A stretch of 64,000 bases of DNA, from the NCBI GenBank assembly GCA_002150815.3, contig NDFF03000386.1:1-64000 (forward strand). The letters run 5' to 3'. The DNA comes from Grammothele lineata (taxonomy: Eukaryota > Basidiomycota > Agaricomycetes > Polyporales > Polyporaceae). The position numbers and the translations under genes are program-made. Below, one piece after another: positions 11,564 through 23,350 of the stretch (the stretch's first letter is position 1; every line of letters starts with the position of its first letter). The notes beneath the pieces are model-generated. The model had not been told where the DNA came from, searched no databases, and saw only the letters and a list, made by a program, of their open reading frames with translations.

Positions 11564-13559
11564 AGGTTACGCCGTACGGTCTAACCTGAGCCCACGCATG
11601 GTGAGTCCAGGGTCTTCCACTCCCAATCATCCCAACGCGCTGCGGCCCGCCATCAAGAGACCGCACCCCGGTCGGCGTCGCTCCCGCTCCCGAAACCACC
11701 CACCTGACTGCATCTTTGATCGTCCTAGCGCGGACGCTCCGGTGGATACCATGTCCGAATGCAGTTTAGTCTCCGGTTTCGTAAGGCTTCTAGTGGTTCA
11801 CCGACACGAGGCGCATATTCAATGTCTGTGGGGTGGGGTGGGGCGGTCCAGTGGCGACTTATGAGAGCAAGTTTGGAAGCTGGAGGGTTTTCGCGGTGTT
11901 TGAGTACGTCACGAACGAGAAGATGTATGAACAAGTCTCACCTGTACCAATAAACGAATCGACTGGACACACGTACCTCTCGTGAATGAGGCTAGCAGCG
12001 TGGCGTGGCGCGAGGTCGGCCGTCGACGGCCCCTTGGAATATTCGCAGGTGCAGTTTTCTCAGACTATATGCGCCTTCAAAACGCCTTACGGTGAGTAAC
12101 GAACGGGTAACGCGCTATGCAGACGCAGAAAACGTGTGCTGACCGCGAAATATCCCTGCAGGTGGCCCATAATGCGGTGGGGTGCTCCCGACCCGGACTG
12201 CCTGGCGACACCTCCATGATGGTCCGGTGCAAGCAGTACCGTTCGCCGTTGGCAGTCGCGTACGGCCCCCGGGACCCCGGACCCCCTGGTACGACCATCG
12301 AATATTCAATATTCAATCTTGAGTTACCGGCTGTCCCCAGCGCAAACCATGACCTTATCATTCGGCCTCCTTACTCGAACCCGGGCCCGGGCCCTCGAGC
12401 TGCCATGCGCGCCCGCCCCCGGGGCCGCGTTACTGCCCTGGATTCAGTGCCGTAGCGCACGGTGGGCGTATGGCGGCGAGCGCATTGCGAGAAAACCCTG
12501 ACGCTAGGCCTGAGGCTCTCGAATGCCTAGACTAACTCATGCCAACGGTGTGGGGCGCTCCGAGTCCGGACTCCGGTAACTCAGTTGGCACTAGATGACA
12601 TCTCGACACACAATGAAGACAGATGCGGATGGCGCGAGTGGCCGTCTCGGCGACCACTTTCCCCTCCGGAGGGTGGTTCTATCCGCGCACCAGCGCCGAG
12701 CACGGGCGACCGCGCGGCGGGGGACTATCGGACGAGTGCGTTAAGAACAACAAGGGACCATGTGCGCGAGGCGATCGCGAGGAGCTGTGCGCCCCGCCGA
12801 TGCCGTGAACCTCCCGGAGTGTTGTTGGCCTCAGCCATAAGCGAGTACGTAGCGCGGAGATTCGCGAGCCTGGGTAGCACTGCGTGCGGGAGGGCGAGGC
12901 AAGTAGAGTACAATATTTAGACAACATTAGATGCGGCAACGGTAGGTAGTCAGGAACAGATCATCAGTGCGGTGTAGTGTACTTGGTAAGTATCAGTAAT
13001 CGTGTCCTCAGCTGTTCCGGTTCCCATCGCAGCGGGGCATGGGGTTCAACATGTCTTCGCGTTCGCCGTGGCGAAGGCAGTCCGTGTGCGTCCCAGACGC
13101 AGACCACATTCCATAGCTCCATCATCCTCAAGGGGAGTCCTGGTTTCGGCCTTCGAGGCACACGAGGGCAAGGATGCCCTCCGGCGGAATGAACGGTACC
13201 GATGTGCGTGCACCTCGAGGCGGCGCGCGGGATGATGGGACGAGCGTAGCGGCCTATAAGCGAGCTCAGCTCTTCACCGCTGCTCGCTAAGGGGCTCGTG
13301 CGCGGGAGTGAAGGACGGAGGAGAGCATGGGGGCGAGCACGGGAATGTAGGGCGCGGGGCGGAGATGACTTCAGCCCGAAGAGAGCTAGGTTCTTCGGTG
13401 CGTATAGCGGAGTGTGACCTGTAGAAGCGGGGCCTTTAGTCAGTCTCTGGAAGACGTAGGCGCATGTAGTCTCAGATGAACGCACTCACCGCTCGCGGCC
13501 CCTCACATCCACCACCCCGCCCCCCGCGCCCACAACCTCTCAGCATCCTCCCCACTCAC
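11564..13559. other. Gene-free interval of 2 kb
   Basis: No supported gene. There are short palindromic GC tracts near 12380-12425 (GGGCCCGGGCCC) and a repeated GAATATTCAATATTCAAT near 12299-12317. Overlapping open frames near 12964-13485 have no domain content and look like a consequence of high GC. Confidence 0.5.
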
Positions 13560-15646
13560 TCACGGCGTCGCCCCCCTCCCCCTCAACTCCCTCTCCAACC
13601 AACTCATCCTCCTCCTCTCCTCCCTCCTCTCCACCCTCATCTCCCTCAACCGCCTCGCCATCCCCTCCACCCTCCCCCTCTCCTCCATCCGCGCCTGTAT
13701 CGCCACCGGCAGCAACTTCGCCACCTCCGCCCACGGCGCCCACCCGTCCGCAAACGGCAGCCTCACCTCCGCGGGGACGCGCGCGCGCTCGAGCGCCTGG
13801 TCGAACGCGTCGGGCCAGCGCAGCCCCGAGCGCAGGGCGCATCCCGGGGGGAGGAGTTGGGAGAGGAAGAGCGCGACGGGGGAGGCTTTGGTTATGGAGG
13901 AGAGTCCGACGGAGAGGGCTTCGAGCTGGGCGAAGCGCGGGACGGGGTCGTCCCCGTCGTCTCCCGGGCCAGCTTGAGGGTCGCCGTCTGCGGTGAGGGG
14001 GGAGAAGGGGCCGGGGGTGGGTCGGGGGCTCGTGCTTGCGGAGGAGCGGGGCGAGCTGGAGAGGGAGGAGGCAGGCGTGGAGGTGCCGGGCGAGACGTCC
14101 ATCGCGTTCGGGTCTGGGGATAGTGAATGTGGTGAACGGCCGGGGGTCACTCGCCTGGAGGGTCCCGCCGAGTTGTGGAAAGCGACGGGAGGGGGGATAG
14201 GTGCGCGTTCCGTGGGCACCCAGCGCGCGTCGACGTAGAGCGCGAGGTGGCGGAGGACGGCACAGTGGCGCGCGAAGGGGATGAGGGCCCGGAGCGTGAG
14301 CCGCGGCTCGTCCGGCTCAGGGACGGGCTCCGGGTTGAGCTGGAGGGCCTCGAGGTGCGCCCAGCCGCGCGCGAACTGCTCCATATCCCGTTCGGAGACG
14401 TTGAGCGCGTAGTCCCAGCGGAAGCTGAACGTACGGAGGGTTCGGATAAAGAAGAGGGGTGTGAAGTTGGCTAGGCCGGGGCGCTCGGTGAGAGGGGGAG
14501 GGGGCCAGGAGAGCGGGGTGGAAGGTCCGAAGATATAGTCTACGGAGAAGTCGATTAGGAGTGGGCAGCAGTCGCGTACGGCGACGAAGAATTCGGTGAG
14601 TGTCGTTGGGGTCGAAATAAGGATAGGTTTGAGATGCAGCGCTGTTAATTGGGCGGGAAAACGGGATCGTCGGAGGAACTGCGTAGCGTGGGTGATTTGC
14701 GTGCTAAATTCGAGGCTACGGAGCGCGGCGAACGAGTGGTCGGAGAGGATGGGGGAGAACTGGGAGACGTCGACGCGGTCGCCCGTTTTGCTGGCGCTTG
14801 GAGCGCTGAGTGAGACCTGCTCTAGTTGATGGAGCTGGGAGAGATGCGCACATATCCTGGAAGACAAGCAGAAGATGGGGAAGGAGATACGCTGAATGCG
14901 TGGAAGCCCCTGCAGAAAGATGAGGACGTCGTTCTCGTACTCTCGTACCGCCTGGTCGAAACTGAGGTCTAGATTGGATAGATTCGGACATGCCCTCGCG
15001 AAGTCGCGTAGATACTCGGGAAGAGTGCGTGGTTCAGAGCGGTACAGATACAGCGCGAGGTGCTTTACGCGCTGGTGAGCGAAGATGCGTCCGAGAGGTT
15101 GTCTGTCGACCGAATACGGTAACCACTCGAGCGACTGGAGGTTCGGGAAAATGTCGGCTGCGGGGCACGTATTTCGGATGTCCTCGTACACCTTCTTGTG
15201 GAGGGGCACATACTCGCGGGGGATGGTGGAGCGAGGGAGGACGGTGGCCAGATGGCGTTGGTCGTGGCGGAGTCGACGGACGCGACCCGAGTATCGCTGG
15301 AACCTTTTCCAATCCGAGCTAGAAGGAGCCCGTTTGAAGACCTGTCGAGTAAGCTTTAGTAAATTAAATGAGCGCCGACGGGGCGCCTGCGACTCACGAA
15401 GGAGCTGGTGAGTCTGTCGTTCGCGGTCGGCTGCTGTTTGCGGAGGACGATGGGGGCGAGGACGGTGATGACCTTCTTGAGGTCGTGTATTTCGCACCAG
15501 AGGCAGTCGAGGGCGAGATCCGACCAGTGCTTGCAGACGCAGGCGGCGGTGACGAGGTGTTTCGGCTCGAGGTATGCGAAGATCATGGCGAGGAGCTCGT
15601 CGATGTGTGCGAGAGACGGGGCGGGGCTGCCGGGTTGGGGCGGCAT
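13560..15646 (-). CDS. F-box / leucine-rich protein
   Basis: Likely substrate receptor of an SCF ubiquitin ligase. Exon 1 (15646-15398) encodes the F-box: residues about 10-50, with HIDELLAMIFAYLEPKHL, VCKHWSDLALDCLW and the following EIHDLKKV. A 56 nt GT-AG intron leads to exon 2 (15341-13560). That exon opens with SSSDWKRFQRYSGRVRRL, the conserved join between F-box and repeats in this mushroom-type family, and continues with irregular leucine-rich repeats (PNLQSLEWLP, CPNLSNLDLSFD, LRSLEFSTQ, LEALQLNPEP). A Pro/Ser-rich low-complexity insert lies near residues 500-570. The C-terminus is an Arg/Glu-rich coiled coil. The total is about 676 aa, normal for such proteins. The start was chosen at MPPQPGSPAP, 12 residues before the F-box. 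A related gene lies at 21016-22979. The target is unknown. Confidence 0.88.
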
Positions 15647-17552
15647 GGCAGTGCGACGGCGGGGCGGGTCGGGGCGGGTTGTATGTGGGCGCGTGTGTGG
15701 GCGGAGAGAGGGATCAGGAAAGAGGCGGGAACGCCAAGGGAGACTATATACCGTCCTTTGACGTCCACACACGGATAGAAGCCGATAAGTAAGACCCCGG
15801 GCCCTCTCCCGCCCCGATCCAGATCCGGCGAGTCTCTCGCGGCCGTTCCCATGTGACCGGAGATGCCTGACAAGCCGTCACAGGCGTGTTCGCCGCGTCT
15901 GTGGGTGTCGCGGGCGAGAGCGCAGGGTCGGCTCGCCAGCGCGTCGTCATCGGGCGGAGGACGCGGGCGTTGGATGAAAAGAAAGCCGGCGAAAATTAAA
16001 AGTTGAAGGCCGGCCTTCGATCGCGTGGAGATGAGCGCCCGTCGGCATCCAACCCCGTCGGCGTTCAAACAGGGACCGGCTCCGGCCCCGGCCCCGCCCC
16101 AAGCGCCCGCGCTCCCCGGCTGATTTAGTGCTGCCGCCGCCATAAATGGGGCGACGCGCCCTTGCTCCCTCATCGGGTCCGTCTTCCCACATCCCGTCTA
16201 GCACGGCTCCGTCAAACGTCTGTCTTACAACCCCGCACGCAGCTGGAACGCCGGCCGCAGTTGTTCAGCTGAGCCGATGACACAACACACCCTCGGCGAC
16301 GCTTCGGCGTGCCATCCGAGAACATCGGACATTCTGGCCAGGTCACCGGCCACCCCTTCCCATCGGCACGAGGAACGATCATCCGCACGCTCACTTCAAT
16401 ATTCAATGTTCATCCGGCCATCAAACCTCCTCCTTGTCTCTCACTCGCCCGTCCTGTCTCTGCGCTAGTCGAAGGTGGTTCATTCAACCCAACCAACACC
16501 ATCTCCATGTCGCATCCTCCTCCGCCTCTAGTGCTCGTTCAAGCGGCGTCTCAGAGAACGCCAAGGGGCACAGAAGACTTCCCCCGCGCCCACGGCAACT
16601 CAAAATAATTCACCGGTGAGAACGTTCTCCCAAAGATTACGACAAGCTACCATGATCGCAGGCCAATCTCAGCCTCGTGCCCGCGCCCTTTCCGCCCTAT
16701 CCGCCCTGTCCGCACCGTCCGCCCCTGCCCACCCCTCCCTCCCTCCGAGCCTCCAACAGAACCGCCCAACAGAACGCCAGGGCCCAACAGAAGAACCCCG
16801 CCGCCATTCAGCGACGACCCTCCCGGTCGCCCGCGCGACCATGAGCCTCGCACGCCTCGCACACGCTCGAAGCCCACGGTACACACGCGATGAATGGCGC
16901 ACGGCGCTGCGTCGAAGCGACGGAGCCCGCGCCGCGTCCCTGATCCCCTAAGGCCCGTCGAACGCGGAGTTGACCTCTCTCCCTCCCCGTCTGTGCGGCC
17001 CGTCGTAATATCGCCCCCGCCGCGGCCCGCCGTACGCCATTGCCGGGTAGCGGGATGCCGGACGACGTAGAAGTGGGAAAGTAGACGCCACCGAATCGAG
17101 CTTAAAGCATACGTCGAGCGTCGCACGCTAACGGACGGCGTCGAGGCCTCGGCTTGTGCAGGGTCGCAGCGAACACGCGTCCTCACACGCCACGCTCCTG
17201 CTACGCCAAGCAACGGTGGTTGCGCGCTGCGCACACGTTTTCGCCTTGTGCGCCGCGCGCGCGGCCGCGTGTCGAGTTGGGGGCAGGGTGTCTGCCAGGA
17301 GCGAGGGTCGTATCGTGGTGGGGAGTCTGCGAGTCGTGGTAGCGGCAATTAAACGGCGCGCGAGTCCTTGGCGTGGCTGGTGGAATTTATCACGGAGCGT
17401 TAGTGCGCTCGAAAGCATTTGCTACAGAGAACGGACCCTGTCCTGACTCCTGGAAATATTTCTGATATTGCTCCTTTATTGCCTGCTTACCAAACCGTGC
17501 GTCAGGAAATACGCCACACGCTCGCTACGTACGGGGTTTCTGATGCGAATGA
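15647..17552. other. Gene-free interval of 1.9 kb
   Basis: This is the upstream region of the F-box gene, then GC-rich DNA with long overlapping open frames on both strands (for example about 233 codons at 16647-17348, minus). These are Arg/Pro-rich without domains. I see no gene. Confidence 0.5.
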
Positions 17553-17565
17553 GGAGTCCTGAGTC
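17553..17565. repeat. Target-site duplication, left copy (LINE)
   Basis: GGAGTCCTGAGTC lies directly before the 16 nt T run and is repeated exactly at 19290-19302, at the other end of the element. Confidence 0.85.
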
Positions 17566-19289
17566 TTTTTTTTTTTTTTTTGAATCAAATACTAGCGTGT
17601 TTTATCCCCTACTTCCGATAGATGCTACATGACGGGACCCGCGGCAGAGCCAGGGCGGGTGGGGCCGAGGCCCATTAAATAGTGCTACCAGGTGCGAGGC
17701 CGAGCAGCGGTTTAGGACGAGGCGAAACGAACATCACGACAGCAACGAACGAACTGGGAAGGAACTCGGAGGGGACGAGAATAAATAGGGTGCGTCCGAG
17801 CGCGGTCACGGATAAGCGGGTCAGTCATCGACGAAGTAAACACGGCAGAGGCCCGCGCCGGTGTGGAGGCCCGGCGGAACGAGCGGCCTCCAGAGCTCCG
17901 TCTCGGGGACGGGCTGGTCCGCAAAGGTGAACGCGGTGGGATTGTCCTGTAGAAAGTCAGTAATAATGGGAAAAGGATCGAGTTCCCGCAGGAGCGCTTC
18001 CCAGCTCGCCGCCTGGAAGCGGCGCTGGTACCACGCGCAGCGGAACAGGGTATGGTCGCGGGTGTGGGCCCACTGCGCCAGACCGGGGACGTAATACCAC
18101 GCGCGCCCGGCCTCCTTGGCCTCTGCTTGGCTCGTGGTTGGGAAACACCAGCAGCGCGCGTGCGACTCGTCCCGTCGGATGCGTCGCGCGTACTCGCCGG
18201 TCGGGGCGTGCCCCGTGAGGCAGCGGATGGTGCGGGCGGTGAGCGTGACGCTCCTGCCGACTTGCTTGATTGGGATGCGCGCGCCCCTGTGGGCGAGCGT
18301 GCAGAATGCTTTGTGGCGAGGGTACTCGCGACCGAAGTACGCGTTATGCCCCTTCGCCTGCACCTCCTTGTCCCACTCCGCCCTCATGCCCTCGACGGTG
18401 TTGGCGCGCGACCAGGAAATCGACTCCGGAATGGGCGCTTTGAGGGCGACGCCGCGTCGTGTCGAGTTCGAGATCTGGCCGACGAGGAGGTCGACAGACT
18501 CGTTCTCGCGGACACCGACGTGGGACGGACAGTATGAGATATGAAGGACGTTTGCGGGGGATGCCTCGAACCAGTCGCGTAGCATACGACAGGCATTGAG
18601 GGAGAATGGCTGGCCGGCGTGCAGTGAGACGTCAAGGAGGGCGCAAGCGGACGCCTTATTGTCCGTGAAAATGTGGACGGTGCGGATCGCTGGTTTTTGC
18701 TTGAGGCGCACGTAGCCGATAGCCATCGTTAGGGCTATGAGTTCGGCATCGTAGCTGAAAGCTGCGCCAGTCTGCACTGCCCGGGACCCAACCTTCTTTC
18801 CGCCATGGCAGCATACACCTCATATCCCGCAGCTGACCGCCCCTCCTTGGGGTGCGCGCTCCCATCTGTAAAGAAAACCAGAGCATTTGGGTCAGCATGA
18901 CATGCATCAATGCGTGGGCGGAGGTCATCTCTGATCCAGGCAGAGAGGGCCTCTGTGTCGCGCTTGCTCGGGTGGTCCATGTGATGGACGACCCGGTGCG
19001 CGTAGAGGTCAATGAGACGGGCGCCTGGCTGGGCCTCCGGATGGAGGGGCTCAAACGGGATGCTGCAGTCAGGGATGAATTCCCCTGCGGTGGTGAGTGG
19101 AGCCCGAGGATCGGGACGAACTGCGTCTGGGAGAAAACGTACGTATGGCGCATCAGTGGTGCGCCCAAATCGCGTTGGAAATGCGGCAACGAGGGGGTGA
19201 GAGGCAGGGAGAGTGCGTATGCGTATGAAGTACTGCTCCTGCTGCCTTCGGAGCTGGTGGGGGATGGGCGGGATGCCGGCAAAGGCCTC
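17566..19289 (-). mobile_element. 5'-truncated LINE (non-LTR retrotransposon), RNase H end
   Basis: Read on the minus strand this is the 3' end of a non-LTR retrotransposon. It starts abruptly inside the linker after reverse transcriptase (AFAGIPPIPHQLRRQ), continues through an RNase H domain and a Cys/His tail, then a 3' UTR of about 240 bp, and ends in a poly(A) tail (16 T on the plus strand, 17566-17581). A perfect 13 bp duplication (GGAGTCCTGAGTC) flanks it. No endonuclease or reverse transcriptase domain remains, so it was dead on arrival by 5' truncation during target-primed reverse transcription. RNase H at the C-terminus fits Tad-like or related fungal LINE clades. Confidence 0.88.
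17821..19289 (-). pseudogene. RNase H domain relic of the LINE
   Basis: The frame encodes the RNase H first Asp block (FFTDGSAHPKEGRSAAGYEVY region, near 18900-18840). A one-base frameshift follows near 18785. Then come the Glu block SYDAELIALTMAIGY, the second Asp block HIFTDNKASACALL, the PSHVGVRENESVDLL segment and a tail with paired Cys/His (ARCWCFP, HTRDHTLFRCAWY). The apparent start codon at 19302-19304 belongs to the duplicated target site, not the element, so the N-terminal Met is accidental. The stop is at 17821. It is not expected to make an active protein. Confidence 0.85.
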
Positions 19290-19302
19290 GGAGTCCTGAG
19301 TC
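19290..19302. repeat. Target-site duplication, right copy (LINE)
   Basis: Exact repeat of 17553-17565. It marks the 5' truncation point of the LINE and lies in the first codons of the apparent reading frame. Confidence 0.85.
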
Positions 19303-20012
19303 ATCGTATTACAACCGTACTAACCCCCAAACGCTGAACGTCAAACCCGAAGCAGGGATCCGTGGGGTGCGCAGCCCAACTTGAAGCTCGAATGCCCACC
19401 GCGAGGCGCGAAACCACTGCAAGGTTCGAACCCTCCCGCGGCGCGCCGTCCCCTCCCCCTTCCTCCCCTCACACCTTCACATCCTCCTCCCCGCCCCGGG
19501 CATCATCCCCACTTACGGCTATTTCAAACAGCACGCGGCCGCTAGCGTGCGCTCGTGTCTCGATCCGCGCGTGCAATGTGACCATTCCTGACGATGGTGG
19601 CGCGGCATGGGGCCGCCTCGGGCAGGGCCCAGCTTTCCCGGGGGTGGCTCACTAACCATCGGGGTAGGCGCGCAGCGGCGTGGAGGCTCAGGGTTGCTCG
19701 TGGGCTCTATGCGGGTAACATCTTGAAGCCGTTGCTGCCTCACGTCGGGGTGGGAACTTGAGTCTGGAGGCTCTGGTGCGAAAGGCGTCATGTAAGCTCA
19801 CAAGAGGAGGAGGTCGTGCGCGGGCATACCGGGTTCGTACATGCGAGCGTTGATCGAGGCTACTAAGAAAGCCACCGCGTAAGCGACGGCAAATGCCTAC
19901 ACCCCACCCAGAGTGAGACACGGGACCCGCGCGATGCTACGCACCAGTTTCGGAAAGATTTCGTGCGGCTCATTGCCATGATCAAGATGACGCACGCCGG
20001 AGCATTACATCG
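19303..20012. other. No gene seen
   Basis: Flank between the LINE and the inverted-repeat element. A short stretch near 19420-19440 resembles a tRNA T-arm (GGTTCGAACC) but no tRNA folds around it. Confidence 0.45.
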
Positions 20013-20405
20013 ATGAGGATAGGACCCTCGATAAGTGGCGGGGGAGGCTGTCCGGTAGACGCCCGGGATTTGAGGTGTTCGTGTCCGGACAGGTTCGGAG
20101 GCCAATGTCCGGACAACGACCTATCCTCGAGCCTCCAAAAGGCTCAGCGCCGTCCGGATTTTCCGGCCGGCCCCTTCGGGGCCGGCGACAACTACCATTT
20201 TAGGTATCGCTGACAGCCCGGGGCGCCGTAGGCGCCCGATGGAACGGCCTCCGCCCTTACCGTGTCCGGACTTTCGGACAGCTTGGACCCCCATTTTGGC
20301 CCTCCATGTCCGGACTTTCGGCCAACGTTGAGGCTCAAAATCGCTAAGCGCCGTCCGGATGGCCGGACGGCCTCCCCCGCCACTTATCGAGGGTCCTATG
20401 AGGAT
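20013..20405. mobile_element. MITE, hAT-like by 8 bp target duplication
   Basis: The element proper is 20021-20397 (377 bp). Terminal inverted repeats of about 35 bp start AGGACCCTCGATAAGTGGCG on both strands and continue GGGGAGGC then GTCCGG with one mismatch. Exact 8 bp direct repeats ATGAGGAT flank it (20013-20020 and 20398-20405). There is no coding capacity. The inside is full of TCCGGA palindromes, holds a strong GGCCGGCCCC-ttc-GGGGCCGGC hairpin near 20163-20187, and has two subterminal copies of AAGCGCCGTCCGGAT-like sequence. An 8 bp target duplication with subterminal repeats suggests mobilisation by a hAT-type transposase, which is not in this window. Confidence 0.85.
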
Positions 20406-21015
20406 ACTCGTCTGCGCTCCGGGGCCGACGCTGTGCGATAACGAGCTGCTGATGGCGAACGCGCTAGCCTCGCTTGCGGTGTTCCTGTGGCTATAGATGA
20501 GATACCTTGTGCGCGATGGGAGGGCCATCGGACTAGGATAGCATATGGACGTTAACTACGAAACCCAAGTGACAGCGTGAAGAACAAGGAATACACGGTG
20601 GCGTCACATAGCTTCCACGATCAGCATGTGGTTCGTCGGCTACCCACCGGGGAGCCAGCATCCGGCATTACAAGCACGGGGCGGGAGAAGCACAGTCAGA
20701 CCGGTGCGCGTTCTAACGCTGAAGCCTGGGTTCTCGCACTTCGAGAACGCCAGTGAGTTATGAAACGTAACGGGGCCAAGGAAGTCGCTGCGCTCGTCAC
20801 GGGTACGACCTCCGGATACCCAAACTCGGTACGTATATCCAAGACTAACCTACAGCGTTCCGCAGGTAATAGATCCAGCAAGGTCCGACCGGGTAACGGG
20901 GATACCTGGGCCCCAAAGAGCTAGTCAGCAGAACGATCAGATAGACGACCGAACCAAGCCAACCTTCTCCCGCTCCCCTCCCGCGCGCCAGCTCGTCCGC
21001 GCGGCGTCCGCAGCG
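20406..21015. other. No gene seen
   Basis: Flank between the inverted-repeat element and the 3' end of the next F-box gene. Nothing recognisable. Confidence 0.45.
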
Positions 21016-22979
21016 TCACAGCAGCACACACCCACTATCCACCATCGCAGCCGCCTGTCCCATCCCGAGCCGCTCCTCCAGAACCCTACACCTCACCCTC
21101 AAATCCTCCACCTCCCTCTCCAGCCCCTCCCTCCGCGCGCGCTCCTCCTCCCGCAGCCGGACGAGCATCGGCAACACGCGCTGCACCTCGCCCCACCGCT
21201 CGTACCACGCGCCCGAGTCGGCCAGTATCCGCTGGAGAACGGCGGCGTCCTCGTCCGTCTCGGCTACGAACACCTCGTGCGGGCGCGGCCAGATCGCGCC
21301 CGCGGAGATGGTGATGGGGGAGTGTGGGGGGAGGAGGCGGGAGAGGAAGAGCGCGACGGGCTCGGTGTGCGAGGGTGAGAGGGGGGAGAGCATGAAGTTG
21401 AGCTCTTCGAGTGCGCTGAAGCGGACTTGTGCGAGCGATGTAGTGCCTGTGTTTGTACCTGCGCCGTCGGAGCCGGAGACCGAGAGGTCGAGCGTCGAGA
21501 GGTCTAGCGTAGCAGGGTCCGTCGAGATGTGAATACCGAGCTCGCGCAGGTTGGGACAGTGGCGCGCAAAGGGGACCAATGCTCTGAGCGTGAGCGGGGA
21601 CGGATGGGCGGTGGGAACCTGGCAGTCGAGAATCAGACATTGTAGTGTGGGCCAGCTGCGGGCGATGTCCGCGAGGTCGTCCTCAGTGAGCGCGAGCTCA
21701 CAGTGCCAATGAAACTGGAAGCTGACGAGCCGCTTCCAACGGAGGACCGGGCGGAGGGTGTCCCATGTGACGAGCTCCCCATCGCTAGCGGGCGGCGGGC
21801 GTGCTCGGAAGACGAGTGGGAAGGGGTCGCATCCGCACTCAATTATGAGGGAGGTGAGTTCTGGAAGGGCTTCGGATGCGTCGATGAGGAAGTCGTGAAG
21901 ACGTTCCGGGGACTCGGGCTGGACGAAATGCAGGAAGAGCTTGGTAACGTGGCGGGGGAAGTACGGAACGTGCATGAAACGCTGCATCTGCGGCAGCTGC
22001 ACGCTCAGGTTGAGGTCGTCGAGCGCGGGGAAAGCGCCCTCGGCGAGTGTGGGAGACCAGTCTGCGATGTCGACGATGTCTCCACTGCCTTGCTCCTCGA
22101 AGAACTCGAACTGAAGTACCCTGAGGTCTTCTTTAAGCGAGAGCGCTTCCACGACATTCGCCGTGAGCGTATACTTGGGAAAGATGACAGTCTGCAGTTT
22201 TGGAAGCGCCTCGATCAACCGGCATAGGTCGTTCTCAATGTTCTTGACCGAGAACTTGAAACGCAGGTCCAGCGTTGTCAGCTTCGGCATCCTGAGAACA
22301 ATCTCCTGGAAGAATACGCCCAAAGAATATGTTGAAGACTCCTGGAGAAGGACTGCGAAGCGTTTGATGTTCTCGTGCATGAACATGAGCGAGAGGCGCA
22401 GTCGGTCGCCTCTGTCCGCGGTCCATTCAAGAGACGACAACTTGGGAAAGAGGTTGGCGTTCGTCCGAGTCTGCGCAATCTCGTCAAACATGGCGGGCCC
22501 TCGCATCTCGGCGTCAATGATCTTGCTGACATGCAAAGAGCGAACGCGGCTGGCATAGCGCATGAAACGCGCCCAGTCGCTCGGCTCCAGCGGCCGCCCA
22601 AAGCGCTGCCGTCGCAACGTGAGTGAATTTCGATGGCCTAGGAATGAGGATTTCGTACATCACCGAGGTGGTTGCTAGCAGTTGCAGCTAAAAGGCGGAA
22701 TATTTGAGGGAGATCGCCCATGTCGCGCCAGAGGAGGTCCAGCGCGACGCTAGAAAACGCCTTGCAAACAAGCGCGTTGCGAAAAAGGTCCCGCTTTGCT
22801 AGATGAGAGAAGACGAGCTCGAGAAGTTCTGGCATGGCTAAGACGCGGTCGATGGCGGTGCCATAAACAGAGTGTTTCGCCGATAGTGCTGCAACAAGGA
22901 TAAATTGATTGATAAGTATGTGTTCTAAGGTTCATAAGTAAGTGTTACCTTTCATCTCCGAGTAGCTGCTTGCAGCCAT
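21016..22979 (-). CDS. F-box / leucine-rich protein
   Basis: Probable SCF ubiquitin-ligase receptor. Three exons: 22979-22949, 22888-22659 and 22605-21016, all GT-AG, phases consistent. The start MAASSYSEMK lies in a short first exon. The F-box spans residues about 22-62: TAIDRVLAMPELLELVFSHL, then LVCKAFSSVALDLLWRD. The second intron (53 nt, GTACGA...GGCAG) joins to RFGRPLEPSDWARFMRYASR, matching the same junction in the gene at 13560. Leucine-rich repeats follow (FPKLSSLEWT, MPKLTTLDLRFK, LPKLQTVIFPK, LPELTSLIIEC, WPTLQCLILDCQ, CPNLRELGIHIS), then a C-terminal coiled coil (REEERARREGLEREVEDLR). Total about 616 aa. The gene appears intact. Confidence 0.9.
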
Positions 22980-23143
22980 CGCGAAGTCTTAATTGAGTTG
23001 TCTGTATGGCTAGTATGTTGGTAGGGAGTCATGGACAAGCACCAAATTGCATCCCGGTGGCGTCGAAGATGAACGTTAGGGGCGCGTGAGAACACGCCAC
23101 GTGACAACCACCTCTGATATAGCACCCCTGGAATAACAACACT

Positions 23144-23231
23144 TCCCGTTTAGCTCAGTTGGTAGAGCGCGTCACTAGTACTTTAATAGTGCTGTAATGA
23201 CGAGGTCAGTCGTTCGAGTCGGCTAATGGGA
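23144..23231 (+). tRNA. tRNA-Thr: tRNA-Thr (AGT) with 16 nt intron
   Basis: The stems match the tRNA at 9013-9091: acceptor TCCCGTT/AATGGGA, D arm GCTCAGTTGGTAGAGC, anticodon stem CGTCA/TGACG, T arm AGTCG-TTCGAGT-CGGCT. The anticodon loop is CT-AGT-A, then a 16 nt intron (CTTTAATAGTGCTGTA), then A. The two copies differ in one D-loop base and in the intron, so the mature RNAs are nearly identical. Confidence 0.9.
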
Positions 23232-23350
23232 ATCCTTTTGCCACGCCGCTGACATGAGTAGGTGTTCATTCAGCACGAACTCTGGCCAGGAGAGCGTATA
23301 AATACAGTATAGGGTAATAACAGCAATGGGTAATGGGAGAATACTACCAA

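Noticed and set aside
12299..12430. AT repeat and GC palindromes as a possible origin or transposon end
   Set aside because: No inverted terminal repeats or target duplications could be paired around them.
16647..17348. Open frame of 233 codons, minus strand
   Set aside because: Arg-rich, low-complexity translation in GC-rich DNA without conserved motifs; several overlapping frames of equal quality.
19415..19445. tRNA T-arm-like GGTTCGAACC on the minus strand
   Set aside because: The word is palindromic and no acceptor, D or anticodon stem could be placed around it.
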